Shown: positions 30,713 to 32,511 of the stretch, piece by piece
How positions within the stretch are numbered: position 1 is the first letter of the stretch
Layout: each line of letters begins with the position of its first letter
NCBI GenBank assembly: GCA_934148015.1
Contig: CAKPCU010000013.1
Coordinates: forward strand, 1 to 32,511
Direction of reading: 5' to 3'
Source: an uncultured Bacilli bacterium
GTDB taxonomy: Bacteria > Bacillota_I > Bacilli_A > RF39 > UBA660
DNA length: 32,511 nucleotides
Translations under genes and position numbers: made by a program
Notes under the pieces: model-generated
What the model saw: the letters and a program-made list of their open reading frames with translations, nothing else
Told to the model about the DNA's origin: nothing
The model's database searches: none

Positions 30713-32128
30713 ATGAAGAAGTTAAATGAATTATATAATGTAGATAGTAATGTAGTTATAAATGCTATTAAAATAAATTCTAAGGAAGTAAAAAAAGGAG
30801 ATCTTTTTATTTGTACTATGGGTGTTAATGCAGATAGACATGATTTTATAGATGATGCTATAAAAAATGGAGCAGCTGCTATAGTAGTATCTAAAGATGT
30901 TGGAGAAAAAAGTGTACCTGTTATTAAAGTTAGTGATACTAATAAAGAATTTAGGAGCTTGTGTGCTAGGTTTTATGATTTTCCATACAAAAAGTTAGAA
31001 ATGATAGGTGTAACAGGTACTAATGGTAAGACTACAACTGCGGAATTAATATATCAATTAATTGGAAATAGTTGTGCTTATATTGGTACTAATGGTAAAA
31101 AATATAATGGTAGGGAAGAAAGTATTAGAAATACTACGCCAGATATAGATAGGTTATATCCTTATTTTAATGAATTTATAGATGCTGGATGTAAAACAGT
31201 TTGTATGGAAGCATCTAGCGAAGCGTTTTTTAGACATAGATTAGATCAAATTAGTTATGATATAGCAGTTTTAACTAATATAACACAGGATCATTTAAAT
31301 ACTCATAAAACGTTAGAAAATTATATAGATTGTAAGTGTCAGTTGTTTAGACAAGTAAAAAATGATGGCTATTCTATTTTAAATAGTTCTGATAAACATT
31401 TTGAAGAGGTAAAAAGCTGTGCTAATGGAAAAGTTTTAACATATGGATTTTTAGATAGTGATGATCTTATTATAAAAGATTATGATGAATTAGTAGATGG
31501 TACAAATATTACTCTTAGATATGACAAAAAAGATTATGAGGTAAAAAGCCCACTTATAGGTTCTTTTAATGTTTTTAATTTAGTTGCAGCTATATTAGTT
31601 TGTTTATGTAGAAAAATGAATATGGAAGATATATTAAAAAATGTTCAAAAGTTAAATCAAATAAAAGGAAGAATGGAAATTTTACCATTTACTAATAAAT
31701 ATACCGTAATGCTTGATTATGCTCATACTCCTGATGCTTTGGATAAAATACTAACTTATTTAAATGAAGTTAAGAAAGGAAGAATCATTACTGTTACTGG
31801 TAGTGCTGGTGGAAGAGAGACAGAAAAAAGACCAGATATGGGTAAAATAGTTTTAGATAAATCAGATTATGTCATATTTACTATGGATGATCCTAGGTAT
31901 GAAGATGTAAATAAAATTATTGATGATCTAATAAAAAATAGTAAAAATACAAATTATGAAAGGATAATTGATAGAAAAGAGGCAATATATAAGGCATTGT
32001 CTTTAGCTAAAGAAGGAGATATTATATTAATAGCTGGTAAAGGAAGAGATAATTATATGGCTCTTAAAAATGAATATGTTCCTTATTGTGATTATGATGT
32101 TATAAAATCTTATTATGATAAAAATTAA
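30713..32128 (+). CDS. murE: UDP-MurNAc-tripeptide synthetase MurE
   Basis: Adds the third amino acid, a diamine, to UDP-MurNAc-L-Ala-D-Glu in peptidoglycan synthesis. The ATP-binding GVTGTNGKTTT is at residues 99-109, the carbamylated lysine is probably Lys208 (DCKCQLF), and LDYAHTPDALDKIL and TGSAGGRETEKRP are typical. The substrate motif reads DDPR (residues 392-395) where diaminopimelate-type enzymes usually have DNPR. The Arg that contacts diaminopimelate is kept, so meso-diaminopimelate is the likelier substrate, but the Asn-to-Asp change leaves L-lysine possible. The length of 471 aa is slightly short. It follows a strong GGAGG site, outside any mur/dcw cluster. Confidence 0.93.
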   Translation: MKKLNELYNVDSNVVINAIKINSKEVKKGDLFICTMGVNADRHDFIDDAIKNGAAAIVVSKDVGEKSVPVIKVSDTNKEFRSLCARFYDFPYKKLEMIGVTGTNGKTTTAELIYQLIGNSCAYIGTNGKKYNGREESIRNTTPDIDRLYPYFNEFIDAGCKTVCMEASSEAFFRHRLDQISYDIAVLTNITQDHLNTHKTLENYIDCKCQLFRQVKNDGYSILNSSDKHFEEVKSCANGKVLTYGFLDSDDLIIKDYDELVDGTNITLRYDKKDYEVKSPLIGSFNVFNLVAAILVCLCRKMNMEDILKNVQKLNQIKGRMEILPFTNKYTVMLDYAHTPDALDKILTYLNEVKKGRIITVTGSAGGRETEKRPDMGKIVLDKSDYVIFTMDDPRYEDVNKIIDDLIKNSKNTNYERIIDRKEAIYKALSLAKEGDIILIAGKGRDNYMALKNEYVPYCDYDVIKSYYDKN

Positions 32129-32139
32129 AGTAAATAATA

Positions 32140-32166
32140 ACTAATTTATTAATTACTCATATAATA
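32140..32166 (+). promoter_or_regulatory. Candidate sigma-K-type promoter of spoVIF
   Basis: AC (32140-32141), 16 bp, CATATAATA (32158-32166) matches the mother-cell sigma-K pattern AC...CATANNNTA. The same bases contain TATAAT, so a housekeeping -10 cannot be excluded, though no good -35 for sigma-A is visible. Confidence 0.4.
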
Positions 32167-32183
32167 TTTTAGGAGTGATTAAT

Positions 32184-32426
32184 ATGCGAATAACCGATAG
32201 CTTTCTTAATAAGGTAGAAAGAAAAACTAACGTTAGTAAACAATCGATTTTAGATTTAGCTAACAAATTAAAGGGAGATAATTTAAAGGATGAAAATACC
32301 ATAAGAGATGTTATTAATGAATTATCTAATCTAACTGGTAAATCTGTAACTAAAGAACAATCAGATAGGATTGTAAAGGCAGTTGTTGGAGATAAAATCC
32401 CTGATAATTTAGAAAATATGCTTTAA
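32184..32426 (+). CDS. spoVIF: Stage VI sporulation protein F
   Basis: Small late-sporulation protein (80 aa) needed for proper coat assembly in B. subtilis. The family order is seen: FLNKVERKTNVSKQSILDLA, then an Asp/Asn-rich stretch, NTIRDVINELSNLTGKSVTK and the end KAVVGDKIPDNLENML. ATG at 32184 is preferred; GTG at 32175 is in the AGGAGTG ribosome site. A sigma-K-like promoter lies upstream. It is third evidence for spore formation in this window. Confidence 0.85.
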   Translation: MRITDSFLNKVERKTNVSKQSILDLANKLKGDNLKDENTIRDVINELSNLTGKSVTKEQSDRIVKAVVGDKIPDNLENML

Positions 32427-32433
32427 TTATTAG

Positions 32434-32452
32434 TTTGTCGAATTATGTCGTA
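32434..32452. promoter_or_regulatory. Two tandem 0A-box-like motifs
   Basis: TTTGTCGAA (32434-32442) is a perfect match to the Spo0A-binding 0A box (TGTCGAA). Exactly 10 bp further, TGTCGTA (32446-32452) matches at 6 of 7. An extended -10, TGG-TAAAAT, is at 32475-32483, placing the boxes near -40 to -55. The regulated gene would start beyond the window. Confidence 0.5.
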
Positions 32453-32485
32453 CGATTTTTAAAATTTATGAAAATGGTAAAATAG

Positions 32486-32511
32486 AATGCAGAAAATAAA
32501 ATTCTGCATTT
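32486..32511 (+). terminator. Hairpin at the window end
   Basis: AATGCAGAA (32486-32494) and TTCTGCATT (32502-32510) form a perfect 9-bp stem followed by T at the window edge. It is either the spoVIF terminator or a leader hairpin of the next transcript; the cut-off prevents a decision. Confidence 0.55.

Overview
The window is very AT-rich chromosomal DNA from a low-GC Bacillota. Start codons are often TTG or GTG, and strong AGGAGG-type ribosome sites and extended -10 promoters recur. It carries an alpha/beta small acid-soluble spore protein behind a sigma-G-like promoter, a YunB homologue, a SpoVIF homologue and YutD, so the lineage forms endospores and looks closest to Bacilli. A small ferredoxin and acetate kinase suggest an anaerobic fermenter. 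Genus or family cannot be fixed from sequence alone.

Layout. Positions 1-310 are the end of an rRNA operon (3' end of 23S, then 5S) with a terminator. Two tiny divergent genes (429-596 minus, ribbon-helix-helix-like; 715-885 plus) flank a 21-bp near-palindrome. Next is an overlapping tRNA t6A operon, tsaE-tsaB-rimI-tsaD (992-3528), whose last gene overlaps a lone type IV pilin-like gene. From 3950 to 13807 lies a minus-strand NitT/TauT-type ABC importer operon (binding protein, ATPase, permease). Its ATPase gene is cut in two by a 7.3-kb element at 5085-12389.

The element is the most interesting part. An 11-bp direct repeat (GCAACTCTTTG) marks both junctions, and removing one repeat plus the insert restores the ATPase frame exactly (about 250 aa). 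Rejoining its ends gives a 50-bp imperfect dyad typical of an attP for a large serine recombinase, and such a recombinase is encoded at the left end. Cargo: a decayed RhuM/Fic-like gene, a 47-aa ORF overlapping the recombinase start, a ~576-aa protein with an N-terminal helix-turn-helix, and, divergently, a three-gene cassette. The cassette encodes two membrane-anchored extracytoplasmic proteins (one with a zinc ribbon) and a PrsW-type intramembrane protease with two zinc ribbons. An 8-bp inverted repeat sits between the HTH gene and the cassette.

Right of the importer: a three-gene VanW envelope operon (13919-17127); pcrA and rluB (17266-20075) facing a ferredoxin gene; a tail-anchored coiled-coil protein, yunB, yutD, a DUF1292-like protein and a Pro/Asn-rich protein (20406-23542); the spore protein gene (23690-23899); ackA-nrnA (23994-26137); two small unknown genes, the first bracketed by an exact 59-bp direct repeat with 500-bp period; a MYG1-family hydrolase; GTPases ysxC and der with a Cys-rich unknown; murE; and spoVIF. 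Past spoVIF, two 0A-box-like motifs 10 bp apart precede an extended -10, suggesting a Spo0A-controlled promoter for a gene beyond the window.
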